DNA of 64,000 bases, from the NCBI RefSeq assembly GCF_030052815.1, contig NC_079502.1:1798001-1862000 (forward strand), in the 5' to 3' direction. Source of the DNA: Hevea brasiliensis (taxonomy: Eukaryota > Streptophyta > Magnoliopsida > Malpighiales > Euphorbiaceae). Positions 12,424-25,400 of the stretch are shown piece by piece; the first letter of the stretch is position 1, and each line of letters starts with the position of its first letter. A program made the position numbers and the translations under genes. The notes under the pieces are model-generated. The model saw nothing but the letters and a program-made list of their open reading frames with translations, had not been told where the DNA came from and did no database searches.

Positions 12424-15400
12424 TTACTGTTCTATGCCAAGGTCTCCCCATCTGACGTTGTATCTTGCTGCAAGATAGTGAGCCCCAACAGGTCCCCGAC
12501 TACCATATGGATAGTACTCAGGAATAATCTTTTTCTCTTCAAGCTCCTTCAGAACAGGAGTAAACAGTGACCAAGCGGCATCCAGTTCATCACTTCTGAT
12601 AAATAACCTTCTTTCCCCTTCAATGGCATCTAGCAAGAGCCTCTCGTATGCATCTGGAATCTCCTTAGAATATCTACAAGATGCACAAGTCGAGCTCAGA
12701 ATAAAACAAATATCATTTTATGCAGCATTATAAACTATTCAAATTTTGGATAGAAGAAAATGAATTAAAAAGATGCTGAAATGCTGAGTTTCTAAGGAAT
12801 TATCATTAAACAATACGTAAACCCACAATTAAATGTATCCAAATCATGTTTTTATGATTCTGTTGCTACTGATTCAGTTTCAACCAAGATTGAAATTGTT
12901 CGTAAAATGAAAACTTGATTCCTTAATGGATGCAAAAAATATGATGCTTCAATGTATTAAAACAGAAAAAATCAACTCAAGCTTTCACTCATTTATACTA
13001 CACTGTATTATCAAAATTAGTGGAGTTTAGCACAGCTGGGAATTTCAATAGGTTGTATATATATTTATATATTTCACATGCATGACATAGTTTGTGCCTT
13101 TGGTTCATGTGATTTTAGTACCTTGCAGCATAGTGAAGATTTAAATTGCTATGGTCCAATCGCATTCCCAAACCAGGGACCTTGTTATTAATCTTCAAAT
13201 AAATAGCTTCATCTGGTTGTACTCGGATTACAAGCTCATTTGTACCTCGATCAAGATCTGTTCCAAAGTTCCGATTATACAAGTTACCAGGCACATGCCT
13301 GAACTGTACACGAATTTCTGCCCTGAGGAAAACAGGAAAATTGCATGTGTTAATTGTTAACGACCTAAACCACCTTGTCATCAGAGTAGTATCTAATGCT
13401 ACAAACCTCTTATTATGTAATGCTTTGCCAGCCTTCATAAGGAAAGGCACTCCATCCCATCTTGCATTGTCAATGAAAAGCGCAGCTGCTGCAAATGTCG
13501 GAGTTAAGCTGTCTTTTGGCACTGTCTTGTCATCAGTGTAGGCTGGGTAAGTAATTCCTCCTTTTATGTGACTCTTGTACTGCCCAATGACCACATCTTC
13601 AAGTCGTATAGGCCTCATCGATCGTAGAACTTTGACCTGCAACTCAGCAAGCAACATGATATTTAGTTAAAAATTCCAAAGAATGACATCTTAACATAGT
13701 TGGATTTTCAGGGTATTAACAAAACCTTTTCATTTCTGATATCTTCTGCATCCAAACTGACAGGGGTTTCCATGGCAAAAAGGGCAAGTATTTGAAGCAG
13801 ATGGTTCTGCATTATATCTCTTATTATCCCATAATGGTCAAAGTACCTAGTTTTAACCAATAGAAGAAAATTATTCTTAAGCTCTCAAAATAAACTGCAA
13901 TTTATATGCACAGTTCGAGAAAGAAAAGTACCCTCCACGTCCTTCAGTGCCAAAATCTTCAGAGAATATTAACTGTACATTCCTTATATACTGCCTTGAC
14001 CACAATGGTTCAAAAATGAGATTGGAGAAGCGGAGAACAGATAGGTTTTCCACCAGCTCTTTTCCTAAATAATGGTCTATCCTGAAAAATGAATATCCAT
14101 CAGATCAGATTATGATTTATGTTTTCAGAATAATAAAAGCCAAGTGAAGTTCAAAGAACTCCACCTAAATATTTGTTCTTCATCTAGGTATTGCTTCAGC
14201 GATTTTGTTAAAGCAGCCGAGGATTCTGAATCTCGGCCAAAGGGTTTCTCAACAATGACCCTGGTCCAGCCATTAGCGGATGAAGCTGACGTGCTTGCAC
14301 ATTTGACTGCATCAATAAAAATATTTGGAGGGATCGATAGATAAAAGAGGCGATTGGAAAGTCTCCCACCCTGCATATGCAAATTTCATTGTCAGTCTCA
14401 AGTCATCAAAACACCCCTCTAGCCTATCTTATTCCTAAGCAAAAAGATCCAGCAACCTCCAAACATAGAATATTTATTGCACCTTAGTAGATATGTGGTT
14501 AACAAGCCGCACATAAGCTGTATCTAACCCACATTTTTTCACAAATTTGCAACACAAACTTAGCACTTCTATATATCTTATAATTTAATATACAAACTAG
14601 TCAACTTGCATTCTAAAACCAAATACACTCCGCATCATGTTTGATTCCAACACAAACCCTCATCAGTCATAATTACATTGCATTTCTTAACAATCACTCT
14701 GGAAATCATAATTTGAAAGCCTAGCACCTCTAGCACCCAAAGGCGGGCACTGTTACTCAGGGGTGTGCCTTTTGGCTAAGGCACACCCATCAGATGGCGC
14801 AAGGTATGCACCTAGGCATGCCTTTGATACATTTATGCATTTTTTTAGATATTATGAAGATCAAATCTGATGCAGCATGTAGCGCAGAAAAGAATCGACA
14901 CACGATTAAACTCTTAAAAACAAACAAGATCTAATCCAAGATCTTAAGATAAATACAAGACTAATCTAAAGTCTAGGATAAAATAAAGTAAACTAGTTTT
15001 ATAATTAAGAAAACTCTATTGAATGAATCTGAAAAACTTTTACATAATGAACATACAATAGGTATTTATAGAATTCTAAATTCTAATTTAGGTAGGAATG
15101 AATTAGAGAGTTCTAATCTAAATAGAAAATATATTTATATACTTAGATTAAATAGAAATAATATTTTAGAGTCCTAAATAAATTAGGAAATATAAATAAA
15201 ACTTATCTAAGAAAATAACAAATCCATCTAAAACTAGAAGTCCTTGTGAAATATGGAAAAAGCAAGTAATCGAGTATGGTATTGATTTGCACACCAAATC
15301 ATTCACCCACACTTTCGAGAAAATTTGGCCTCGAATTAATTTCTGAACCAAACAATAATGAAACGACTATCTCCCACGCTAAAATCTCCATCATTTGGTC

Positions 15401-16619
15401 TACTTTACCAATCAGCTTACCATAGGCTCATCCACACCAAATCACACAAATAATTAAGAAATATCAAATTGAAAGTCAAAAGCTTAGGGTTTTATTTTCT
15501 TCTCTGAACAGAATAAGCAAAATTGAGTTTACCGAATCAATTTCCGCTTGGATGATGAGGATGAAGTTGTGTTTGGAGATGATAATTTAACTTGGGGCGT
15601 GGTTGCTAAAGCTATTGGAGTTGAAGAGAATATCTATAGTACTAGAGCAACAAAAGACAAAAATGTTCTGCCTACATCCACTTCAAGTGTTAGGCCTAAG
15701 GAAATTGCAAAAGCATCACCTTCTAATTTGAAAGCCAATACTCTTCTATAACTTAGAGATGAGGATGAAGAAGAGATTAAGGGGTAGTCTTGATGAGGAA
15801 GAACGGATGAGTATAATGAGGATGGAGAAGAAAAGAACTTTGGAAGTTTTGAAGATGATGATAACGATGGAGATGGACATGGAGACAGCTCTACCTCTTG
15901 ACGAGGATTGAGTATAACTCTTGGCTGCACCTCGCGCCAAGGCCCCAGGACCCCTTTACGCCTTAATGCGCCTTGCGCCTTAAAATTTAATAACGATGCT
16001 GGAAATCATAACACCAAGACAAGTTGCCAAAAATATGAGACATGATGTAGTGTTCTGTCACCCATATACATAATAATGGTATAATTCACCAGGTATAGGT
16101 ATTGCATACAAATAAATACATATATTTTCTCCTATTCATTGCTGCCCTCCTTTTGCACATTTAATCAGGGAAATTGCAAAATAAAAGGTATAATGTACAA
16201 TGCACTTCATTAGCTAATGGTAAGAATAAATCAAGCCACACGATAAATCACAATTAGAAGCAATATTTTCTTCTTGAATGTTAGATCAACATGATAAGCA
16301 TCAGTAACTTAATCAACTACTCATATATAGAAATGTTTCATTATGCCAAAACTACTGGCCCACAGCCCCCAAATTACCTCATGTTCTTTCAGCTTCTTGT
16401 CTAGTTCTGTAAAATTTTCCTGAGAATCATACTGACCAGAATGGTAGAAACATCTCTTAAGAAACTGGTCCATCTTTTCACTACAGTTCTCCCTGGAAAT
16501 TCAGAAGCAACAATGCATATCATGCTTAATAACAACTGAAAACATTTCAAAACTAATAAACACTATGAGCCTCCTTCCTAATAAATGTACATACTTAAAA
16601 TGTAAGCCTTGGAGCAGAT

Positions 16620-16665
<46 letters not shown>

Positions 16666-17649
16666 AGAATCACCTCTTATCAATTCTGCAAGTCAAAGTC
16701 TTGCTAACCATGTTTCTAAGTTCAGCATCAGTCATCTTACTCCGAGCATAACCAAACACAGTGAAGTGCTACAAACCATAATTCCAAAACTTAGCATGCA
16801 GATTTGAACACAAACATAACATCAGTTTGAAACTAACCAAATTATTGAAATAAACTACTAAGTCAAAGAAAAGAATAGAATCACAATCAAACCTTGGGAA
16901 GACAATCCTCGTAGTAAAGTGCAAAAAGCGCAGGAAATATCTTTTTCTTGGCAAGGTCCCCAGAGGCTCCAACCACAGTGATACTGACAGTTGATTCATT
17001 TTTATTCATATCAAAACCAGCTGTTTCTTTTAACTCCTTAGCAGATGTTATTGAAGACAACAACCCATCTTTCACTTTCTTGAATGAGGTCTCATTTTCT
17101 AATGGGTTTACTGGAATGGCCACTGCACCTACATTCAAATTGCAATGTAAATAAGAACAAAAACAAGGTAGGACTTCAAAAGGCAAATACACCATCTAGA
17201 TTGAAGTTTATAACTTTCTGATCTCCTATGGTGTTTCAGTTTCACTCAGCTCTACAAATACATAATTGCACTGATATCAACAGATTTATAAACCTCTTCT
17301 CCATTCTCATGCGACACATAAAATTAAGTAAATAATCGAATCAAAAGCCAATTACAGGGGAAGAAAAAGCAGCAAATAAACCAAACACAAAATCAGCTTA
17401 AGAATTAAAACGAAAATGGTGGGTAATGAAACGAGAACAGAACTAACCATCTTGCATGAGAACCACATCTGGGTAGGAATTCTTTCGAGATTGTGAGAAC
17501 ACCTTAGCTGGTAACAACCTCTTAGGAATCCCAGAAGAAGAGAAGTTTATTCGTTGAAATTGCTGCCCATTAATCGACGATGATGAAGAAGAAAATAAAG
17601 AAGACGAATATGAATAAGAATGACAATTTATTGAAGAAAGGGGCGCCAT
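12424..17649 (-). CDS. G6PD: plastid glucose-6-phosphate 1-dehydrogenase, P2 type
   Basis: Ten exons on the minus strand: 17649-17448, 17128-16893, 16768-16674, 16492-16378, 14370-14165, 14081-13932, 13846-13726, 13636-13407, 13322-13122, 12673-12424. They join to 1806 bp, 601 aa. All introns are GT-AG and phases match throughout. The enzyme oxidises glucose-6-phosphate with NADP+ in the oxidative pentose phosphate pathway, supplying NADPH in plastids. A Ser-rich transit peptide comes first, then the NADP-binding [10 protein letters not shown] (121-130), the VEKPFGRD motif and the active-site RIDHYLGKE (285-293). Cys173 and Cys181 (TCRIDKRENC) occupy the thioredoxin-regulated pair known in plastid isoforms. 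The VLMQDG segment after the transit peptide and a WGDLGIEQ end fit the P2 class (Arabidopsis G6PD2/G6PD3). Intron 4 is 1.9 kb and carries a transposon insertion. Confidence 0.97.
14712..15998. mobile_element. composite transposon insertion in G6PD intron 4
   Basis: Both sides carry the same 13-bp direct repeat CTGGAAATCATAA (14699-14711 and 15999-16011), so the segment between them looks inserted. Its ends are rich in 'AAGGCGC / GCGCCTT' words of a kind common in dispersed dicot repeats. The plus strand at 15548-15930 encodes an acidic, interrupted C-terminus (DLTW..V segment, DEDEEE, EDDDN) like plant hAT transposases of the DUF659 class. The middle (14860-15340), read on the minus strand, looks like the end of a gypsy element running into an LTR: a CGAGGCCAAATTTTCTCGA segment, then a TATAAATACC box. 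So it is probably a nested composite. It is intronic, and the host splice sites remain intact. Confidence 0.6.
16622..16662. repeat. (AG)n microsatellite in G6PD intron 3
   Basis: About 20 AG units, just downstream (in gene sense) of the exon 3 donor. On the transcript it is a CU-rich tract inside the intron. Confidence 0.95.
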
Positions 17650-17820
17650 TTTTCTGCGACTATATCTCTAATATTCCTTCTGGTGTGGGAAAAAAATTAT
17701 TGGAGCTGAATAAGGTGGAAGAAGAATTAAGCTTTCTGATGGAGGTAATGGTGAAGAGAATTTCTGATGGAGGTAATGGTGAAGAGAATTCCGAGAAATG
17801 CTAAAACAGCTTCGGAAGCA
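17650..17820 (-). promoter_or_regulatory. G6PD 5' leader with a 28-bp tandem duplication
   Basis: Region directly upstream of the G6PD start codon. A perfect 28-bp unit occurs twice in tandem at 17733-17760 and 17761-17788. On the transcript strand it is C/T-rich (TTCTCTTCACCATTACC...) with no ATG in this stretch, so no upstream ORF is created. The transcription start is not determined. Confidence 0.6.
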
Positions 17821-19245
17821 TCGAGGGGTGAGGCCCTTGAGATCTCCGAAAGGCTGCCAACTACCACAGTTTTTTCCCTTTAATCTTCAGTAGTTTTGAT
17901 AAAGAAGACAAAGTGAACAAGAATTTGATTCCTTTAAAATTAGGTTGCTGATGCTAATTAGGATGCTTTTATACATACACATTTAGGCGTATTTTATAGA
18001 AATTATTTTATTACTAAAAAAAAAATAATAAAATTTTATAATTTATCACATGAGAAATTTGTAGATTTATGTTTTCTTATAAAATAATTAATTACAAAAA
18101 ATTTATTAATTTAATAAAAAAAGTGAAGTTTCTTTAAAAATTTATATATATATATATATTAAATTAATCAATTTTAAATGTAAGATAGATATTTTTTAAT
18201 ATTCTTAAAATTATAATAAGAAAATTTTATTTTCATTAAATTAATAAATTTTTCATAATTAATGACTTTGTTAAAAATTATTTTATAAAAATTTTTATAA
18301 ATTTATGTTAAATTATTTATTTTTTATAATAAAATTATTTTATTTTATATGAAACCAAGTATTTATAAAAGACACCTTCATTTATATCAATAACTAATTA
18401 TAGATTAATTAAAAATTAATCATAAATTAAGCAATAAATTAGTTTAGTGAGTAAAAACTAGAGTTTTTTTGTTTTTCTTTTAAATCAAAATATGAGTCCT
18501 TTAGAGTAATATTTTTAAATGTAATATATTAATGTGGAATAATATATTTTCAAAATTATGTAAAATATAAGCTTAATTTTAATGTGGATAAAAATTAATT
18601 AATAAATATTAAACATAAATTAATTACAAATTATATATATATTTCAATTCATAACTTCTTACATATATTGACTAAATATCTCTCAATTAATAACCCAATT
18701 TAGTTATTAGAATTAAATTTTGTATATTGAGACTAAAGACTAATTATTAATAATATTTTTAAACTGATAATATTAAAAGTATATTTTTAAAAAAATTTAA
18801 ATTTAAATCTCAATTAAAATTATAATTTTATACAAAAAAAATTATCATATATAAATCTAAAATTAAATCTAATTGAGTGAGTTATGAAAAATATTATATG
18901 TGATGCGAATTTTTACAATTAAAATAATTTATTTATTTTATTTTAGGGTAGGCTGTGAAAGAATATTCGAATTTCAACAGATGATTAAGTAGAAATTTTC
19001 TATGGAGTAGAAAATATTTTGACGGTCAAAGTAAGGCAACTGCGTGACAAGCTGTGAAGTTAGTGTAAGATTTTATTATTCTTTTTTTATTTTTATCTGT
19101 GTTTGAATATGAAGTCGTGCTTCCATAATAGACTAATATTTTCTATATTATATAAGACATGGCCGCCAAATGAAGACTGGATTTTGCTGCAGAAAATTAT
19201 TATTTTAAAAATATTTTTAAATTTTAGTTTAAAATATTTTATTTA

Positions 19246-19276
<31 letters not shown>

Positions 19277-21680
19277 TATTGGTGAAAGTTTTGGTGGACC
19301 TGGGTTCAGCTTTGGCCCATTGGGCTGCCTACTTCATTAATGGCGAGCAGCGTGTGGATGGGCCCGAAGCCCAACTCTTGCCCAAAGTCATCAAACATGA
19401 AAGCTTTTTCTTTTATTCTTATTAGAATTTAGATTCGAAAATTCATAGTTTTAAAAATGATTTTAATATTAACTTTTTAATACAATTCAAAGTCGTAATA
19501 CAGAAGGAAAGTTATGATATACGGAACGCCAAAGAAAATAAAAATATAACAAAATCTCTTGAAATGGACATATGAATAATGAATAACCTCAAGTGAAGCA
19601 CATATCCTCATTTAGAAACTAGAGTTTTATAAAAATTTAATTTAATTTTTTTTTTGTGTGTATTTTTTATATTTAAAATAAAAAATTTTAATTTTTTAAA
19701 TTTAAAATATTATTTTTAAAAAATAAAAATTAAATATAATTGTGTGAAAATTTAATTAAATTTCTTGCTTATAAATAATTTATTGTAAATGAAGCTGAAA
19801 GTCTGATCTTAAAGAAAATTTCTCTGAAGCTTGTATGTATCCTTTAATATGTTTATCTTAATTTAAAAGGGAGATAAATAAATCTCCTTTATTTTTTGAA
19901 TCAAAGGAAAAGAGGGGCTTTTCATTTTTATATTTATAAACTAATAACAAAATATGTTATTGTATTATCCTCATTTAGTTTTATAATTCTACTATTATAT
20001 TTATTTTAAAAAAAATTATTTTCTTGTAATATTTTAAATAAATTATTATATTAATTCTAATAAATTATTTTTTATTAATTTAATAAAATATTTACCTATA
20101 AAATATTTTTATTAAATTTTAAATTCTGTAATATGATTGAATTATATTTTGATAATATTATAATAAAATATTAATTTAATATTATTTTTTCTTTAAAAAA
20201 ATAAATTAATATATTTTTTTGTCATTTTAATAATAAATATACTTATGAGCTTTTTTTTTTTTTCTCTGATAATTCAATTAAAAAAAATGCATGCTTTGTC
20301 CTGTTCAATGAACATTAGCCTCCCTATTTAGCTTTATAAACTTTAAATAGCTGTCTTAAGCTAATTTTTGCACATGGGGATAAGAAACAACAAAATACTA
20401 CACAAAAGCTCACATCCAATTTGAGTTTAGGAGAAACTCTTCCTTCTTTTCTCATAAATCTCCACAGCAATCATCCATGTTCTATTTTCTCGACATCATA
20501 GAATTGAGAGAGACAGGTTAGGCATAAGGAATCTAAATTATAACAGTCTTTTTCTTTCTGTATACCATTCATGCTAAACTCTTAGGTGCTAAGGAAAGAA
20601 TATGCAGCCTACATGTAAGGCAGAGGTCAAAGCAACAGTGGATATAAGCTGGTGGGTGGCCCAGAAAAATAGTCCCCCACAATCGATGGAGTCCCGTTTG
20701 AAATACCACCACCATCTTTCAATGGAAAAAAGCTACAAATTCCCTTTGAATTTCAAATCCACCACCCTAAGAAATATAAATAATTACAACCCCAAGTCCA
20801 AACTGAGTGCCTTTCATATATGCATCACTACCTAATCACAAAATTTATCAGATTAATGGATTTATTTAATTTTCTTGATTACATGCATGGTGAAGTCGAT
20901 TAATTAACATCCCTTTGTAGGTCTTAATGCATCCCAACAATGCATTCTTTTTCAAAGAAGAAAAAAAAAATCACAAGGGGCGTAGGCATGAGTATATACT
21001 TTGATTACTTTAAATACTTCAGTTTCATATGTGTGGCAATTAAATTTGAGTATTGTGTGCAATTACATTTATTTAATTTATTTTTTTTATATTTACTGTT
21101 AAATATTCTTTAATTAATTTTGTATCAAAGTTTTTTTTTTTTTTAGTGATAATAATGGGGCATTCCTTGAATCACATCAACCTGGTGCAATCAAAATTTA
21201 ATTAGCTCTCACTATAATTGAACCTTTATTGATAAAAAATGAGACTCTTATCTTTAATTAACCACTGAATTAACTCTATTAGGTATTTAATTTATCTTTA
21301 AAACTTTCAAAAATTATATAATTAGAGGAAGCAACTTTTACACTGTTTTTTTGTTTAAGATGAAAATTACATGAATTTATATTTATCATAATATTTTAAT
21401 TTTCTTTTTTTAAAAAGTACAAAGAAAGAAAAATAGTGTGTCTTAATTATTACCTACACATATATATATACATTAGTGTTGCTTGCACGCAAAGAAATTA
21501 CAAATATGTTATAATGAATAGAGAAACCAAAAAAATACATTTCTTCCAAAGTACAAAAAAGTGGAAAACTTGCAAGATTTATTATGCGAAAATTAATAAC
21601 TAGCAATAATTAAGAAATACAATTTCCATAACCCCACCTGTAGTTTAGTTATAAATATAATTACAATTAATATGAATCGA
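17821..21680. other. AT-rich spacer between G6PD and the DUF761 gene
   Basis: Mostly AT-rich sequence with no confident gene. The exception is a less AT-rich island at 19287-19400 holding four TGGGCY motifs (listed separately). A 77-codon open frame at 20602-20835 has no recognisable domain. The right end probably contains the DUF761 gene's 3' UTR. Confidence 0.5.
19314..19373. promoter_or_regulatory. cluster of four site II (TGGGCY) motifs
   Basis: GGCCCA at 19314-19319, TGGGCT at 19321-19326, TGGGCC at 19359-19364 and AGCCCA at 19368-19373. All are site II elements (TGGGCY in either orientation), which in plants are bound by class I TCP factors and mark promoters of growth-related genes. 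The nearest start is G6PD, about 1.66 kb away on the minus strand. No gene begins next to it that I can see. Confidence 0.5.
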
Positions 21681-22430
21681 TCAAGCCGAAAAAGAGACTA
21701 ATAACCTGGCTTCTTCAAGCCACCTTTGTTTATTAACCCTAGCAATGAACTCTTCAACCCTTCTTTTTAGTTCCTCAGCAGGCAAGGAAGTCTCTTCTTC
21801 ACCATCTCTTTCCTTCTCTTCCTCATATTCTTCTTCTATTTCAGTTTGATTAGCTTTGGCTTCAGCTTCAGCTTCAACTTCTTCTTGAGCTTCTGTTTCA
21901 ACTTGATGAACTTCTTCTTCTTGAGCTTCTGCTTCAACTTCATGAAATTCTTCTGTTTCAGTCTCTTCAATGACTTGTTTGATTTCTTCTTTCACTTGTT
22001 CATCTTGAACAATAGTAACCCTTTTCTCTTCATTCAAGTTCAGCTCCACCTCTTTTTCTTGAAGAGTTGCTGATGATGGGACTCCCCTAAGGTTTCTACT
22101 CCTCTCAACATACTCATCATAAATTTCACCTGCTGGAGATGAGTGTGAACCAACAAGTATTGATTCTCCAATAAGAAAGACAACAATGACATTAACAACT
22201 AAAAACAAGCACTTGGGGCTAAAAAAGGAGGAATAGGTAGTTGATGTGAGGGATAGAAACAGAAATTGCTTGATGGAGTAACACAAAGAGGGAAACCAAT
22301 AAGGGTAGGAGCAAAGTAAACTACATGTCAATGCAATAAGTGCATGAAAGAAGATACTGTGAAGAAACTGATGAGTCTTGTGAGTACTCTCCATAGCTTG
22401 AAGCTTTTTAGCCTTGCATAGTTTATCCAT
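21681..22430 (-). CDS. DUF4408/DUF761 membrane protein
   Basis: Single-exon gene, 249 aa. The first ATG (22430, context AAAAATGG) gives MDKLCKAKKLQ. The frame is open further up only to a TTG. Two hydrophobic segments (about 24-42 and 72-92) match the N-terminal DUF4408 region. The middle (about 125-215) is very acidic and Glu-rich. The C-terminal motif EELKRRVEEFIARVNKQR (219-236) is the DUF761 signature of plant 'cotton fibre-like' proteins. These are plant-specific and poorly understood, with reported links to growth and defence. The acidic block contains internally repetitive EAEAQEEE(V) units. Membrane location is inferred from hydrophobicity. Confidence 0.87.
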   Translation of the reverse strand: MDKLCKAKKLQAMESTHKTHQFLHSIFFHALIALTCSLLCSYPYWFPSLCYSIKQFLFLSLTSTTYSSFFSPKCLFLVVNVIVVFLIGESILVGSHSSPAGEIYDEYVERSRNLRGVPSSATLQEKEVELNLNEEKRVTIVQDEQVKEEIKQVIEETETEEFHEVEAEAQEEEVHQVETEAQEEVEAEAEAKANQTEIEEEYEEEKERDGEEETSLPAEELKRRVEEFIARVNKQRWLEEARLLVSFSA

Positions 22431-25400
22431 TTTTCTTGAAGTTGAAGGGCTTTTTCTTAGTGAGTTTTGGAGGAGTTTTAGGAAAGTTGAAGACAAGGGA
22501 GAGAACTTAATTAACTACAAAGGCATTGAGTTAGAGGATTCACATCTGTCTGAAAGTAGGGAAGTGAAAACAATGACTTATATAGTTGGTGAAAAGGAGG
22601 TGGTGTGGAGGATATTTTGGTGGGATTCAAGGAGATGCTACTTTTATTACAATTGTTTTTAGTATAGGAGATTACTTTTTTGAAAAAAGAAGCTATGGCA
22701 GGTTGAGAATGTGTGTTTTTGTTTTGGTGCTTTTGTTTTTAGCCTCCTTGCATTTGCTTTCCACCATTCTTGTTGATGGTTTTGAATTTTCCATGTGGAG
22801 TATGATCACTTGCTAATTAGCATATAAGAACCCATGGATGGTTTCTGGATTTAACTAAAGTATTTTAATGAAACTAGTTTATTTTCTTTTAGGTGCAAGA
22901 TTAATTACCCTCGAATACTATAAATATTTAAATTAAGTCAGGTTGTATCTATATATAATACACGTTCACCGTTACACCAAACTCGCTTGGATTCAGTTTA
23001 TATTTATTAATCTTATACTATTAGATAGAGTATTAATTTCCAGTTTCAATATATCCTAATAATACATCCTACGTATATTGAAAGGCTGATGAAATATAAA
23101 GCAAACGATTAGAACATGCTAATTTGATATGCAATTCATATGCTTATATCATCACTTTCAGTGAATGTTAATAGTAGAAAAATTACAAAAAAAAAGAAAA
23201 AAGAAAAAGTGATAACAAAACGAAAGAAATTTATTCTTTTAGCTTAACTACGTACATCAATTTTCATGCTTTTCCATGCGGCTTTAAATTAGCTTTTCCC
23301 TCTATAATTGAGGCAGCACGTGCAATGGATTAATGGAGATTAAAGGAGCTTCAAAAAGAAATTTCACGCTCTATGAACTAATAACATTAACGTCATTGTC
23401 AAAAATAGTTAACTAATTTAAATAACACTGACACCAAACCTACTAAGCTACAATTTTCGATATTTTTACTGTCAAATTAAAGGGTAGATAGCAAAACCAG
23501 ATACATTATAACTGTTAATTAAGAAAATTGATTAATTTCATCATAAACCACTATGATAGAAGTGGGAAAAGTACTTTTGTTTAGGTATGAGGGAAGATAT
23601 GAATAGTATACTAGTGGGTTTAAAAGAAGAAACTACAGCTGAGGTAAACAAAGCAATCAAGTGAATTTGGGTTGGCTGTGCTATTTATTTATTTATTTAC
23701 CAACCTTCTTTTTCTATAGATGCAACCATCCTTTTCAAAGAGCGAAGGATTCAACGAATTGGTATGTATTTGCTTTCGCAACTAAGATTGAAATTTCTTC
23801 GATTCCCTTGTGAAAGAATCCACTATTTTTACTAGAGAATCTGTTTCTGGAGATTAGCAAGCAATGAAGTTTCATGGAAGAACTACTATAAAGGAGAGGG
23901 TGACATGCAAAAAAGCTAATGAATTCGTCTTTTAACTACATCTTTCTACTTTGGTGTCTGCCAAAGCATGTGTGTATATAGAATTGAAAATTTTGATGTA
24001 GTAATGTTAGTCTAATTGATAAGACTCCAATTAATTTAGGGTTTAACTTTATTATAAAAATTATTTAAAAATATAAATTAATGTATTAAGTTGATATACA
24101 AAATGCACTTTTATAATTTTCATGAATAAAGGGGTGCATTCTAAAAATCATTTGATGATAATATATGTCATGCATGCTATGTTATAGAACATCACATAAA
24201 GAGAATTATATAATAAAATGGTGATTTTGTATAAATATTTTATTTGAAATAATAATATTTTGATATATGGTAAACAATAAAGTTTGTAAATAATTTTTTT
24301 TTTATTTCTTATGATCTAACAACTTTTTTATTTCCAAATAAAATAATTTATTAATTTATCCTTTAAATAATTATTTTTAAAAAACTTTAATATTTTCATC
24401 TATTTATTTGTCATTCTTTTATTAATTTATCATTTCATACAAATTGTTTATATAAAATCACTGTTTTATTTTATAATTTTTATGTAAAATTATATATTAA
24501 AAAATCATAAATTAAAAAAAAAAAGCAATAAATGGAGGAAAACACCCATTCAAGAGCTGATAATAAAAATCGTTATTGTAGTGAATCAGTGCGATGAACA
24601 ATCTCTTAGTCAGTCCGATGAACAATCTCTTGTTGATTAAAGAAAAATGAACAGACAAATAAAAAAAAAAAGTGAAGAAAATATATGAAAATTTTATAAT
24701 TCACTGTAAAATATTATTAGTGAATAGCGAAAAATAGAAAGTAAACAACGGAATACACAGAATGCTAGGGCCTGTAGTCATGCTGTTTAGTTGAATGAAT
24801 AACATCTTCAAGCGTTTTCTTTCTGTCAGATGTGGTTTAAACAATCCACAAGCACATGGTGCACAGCCGGACGCTTTCTATCAAATGCAATTGAAGACTG
24901 TTAGCATTTCAACCGCAAACTATATAAATCACTCTTCACATACAAATGACGTTGTCAATTACTGGAAATCAATGAGGCTACTTGTTGCACCATAGCTCAG
25001 TAATAAAAAAATAAATGAGAAAATAAGATGCAAGCAAGAAATAAGGGGAGGAGAGATAAAAAATGATTGCGATATACCTGCACTAACATGATCGATGTAT
25101 GTTGGATTATCTGAGGTTGGCTAATTATTAGCTAGACAACACTAGCAATTCCCCATCAACTACTTCTATATCCTTCCCTCCTTATTATCAATGGGGAGGC
25201 TTTGCAACTGCAAATCCATAGTCACCGAGTCTGAACAGTAACAATGAACTGGTGGGTGCAATAATATCCAGATATCAATGTTAACTTCATGTTTGATTAC
25301 TTGATGCTAGTGTGCCACTTACAAGGATTCAGGACCTTCATTTCATGTTTGATTTTCTTGCACACAAATAATCCATTTAACGATTTTTGCAACACAAAAT

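Noticed and set aside
20602..20835. 77-codon open frame as a small gene
   Set aside because: Nothing recognisable in the protein. It could be part of a non-coding transcript but the sequence gives no support.
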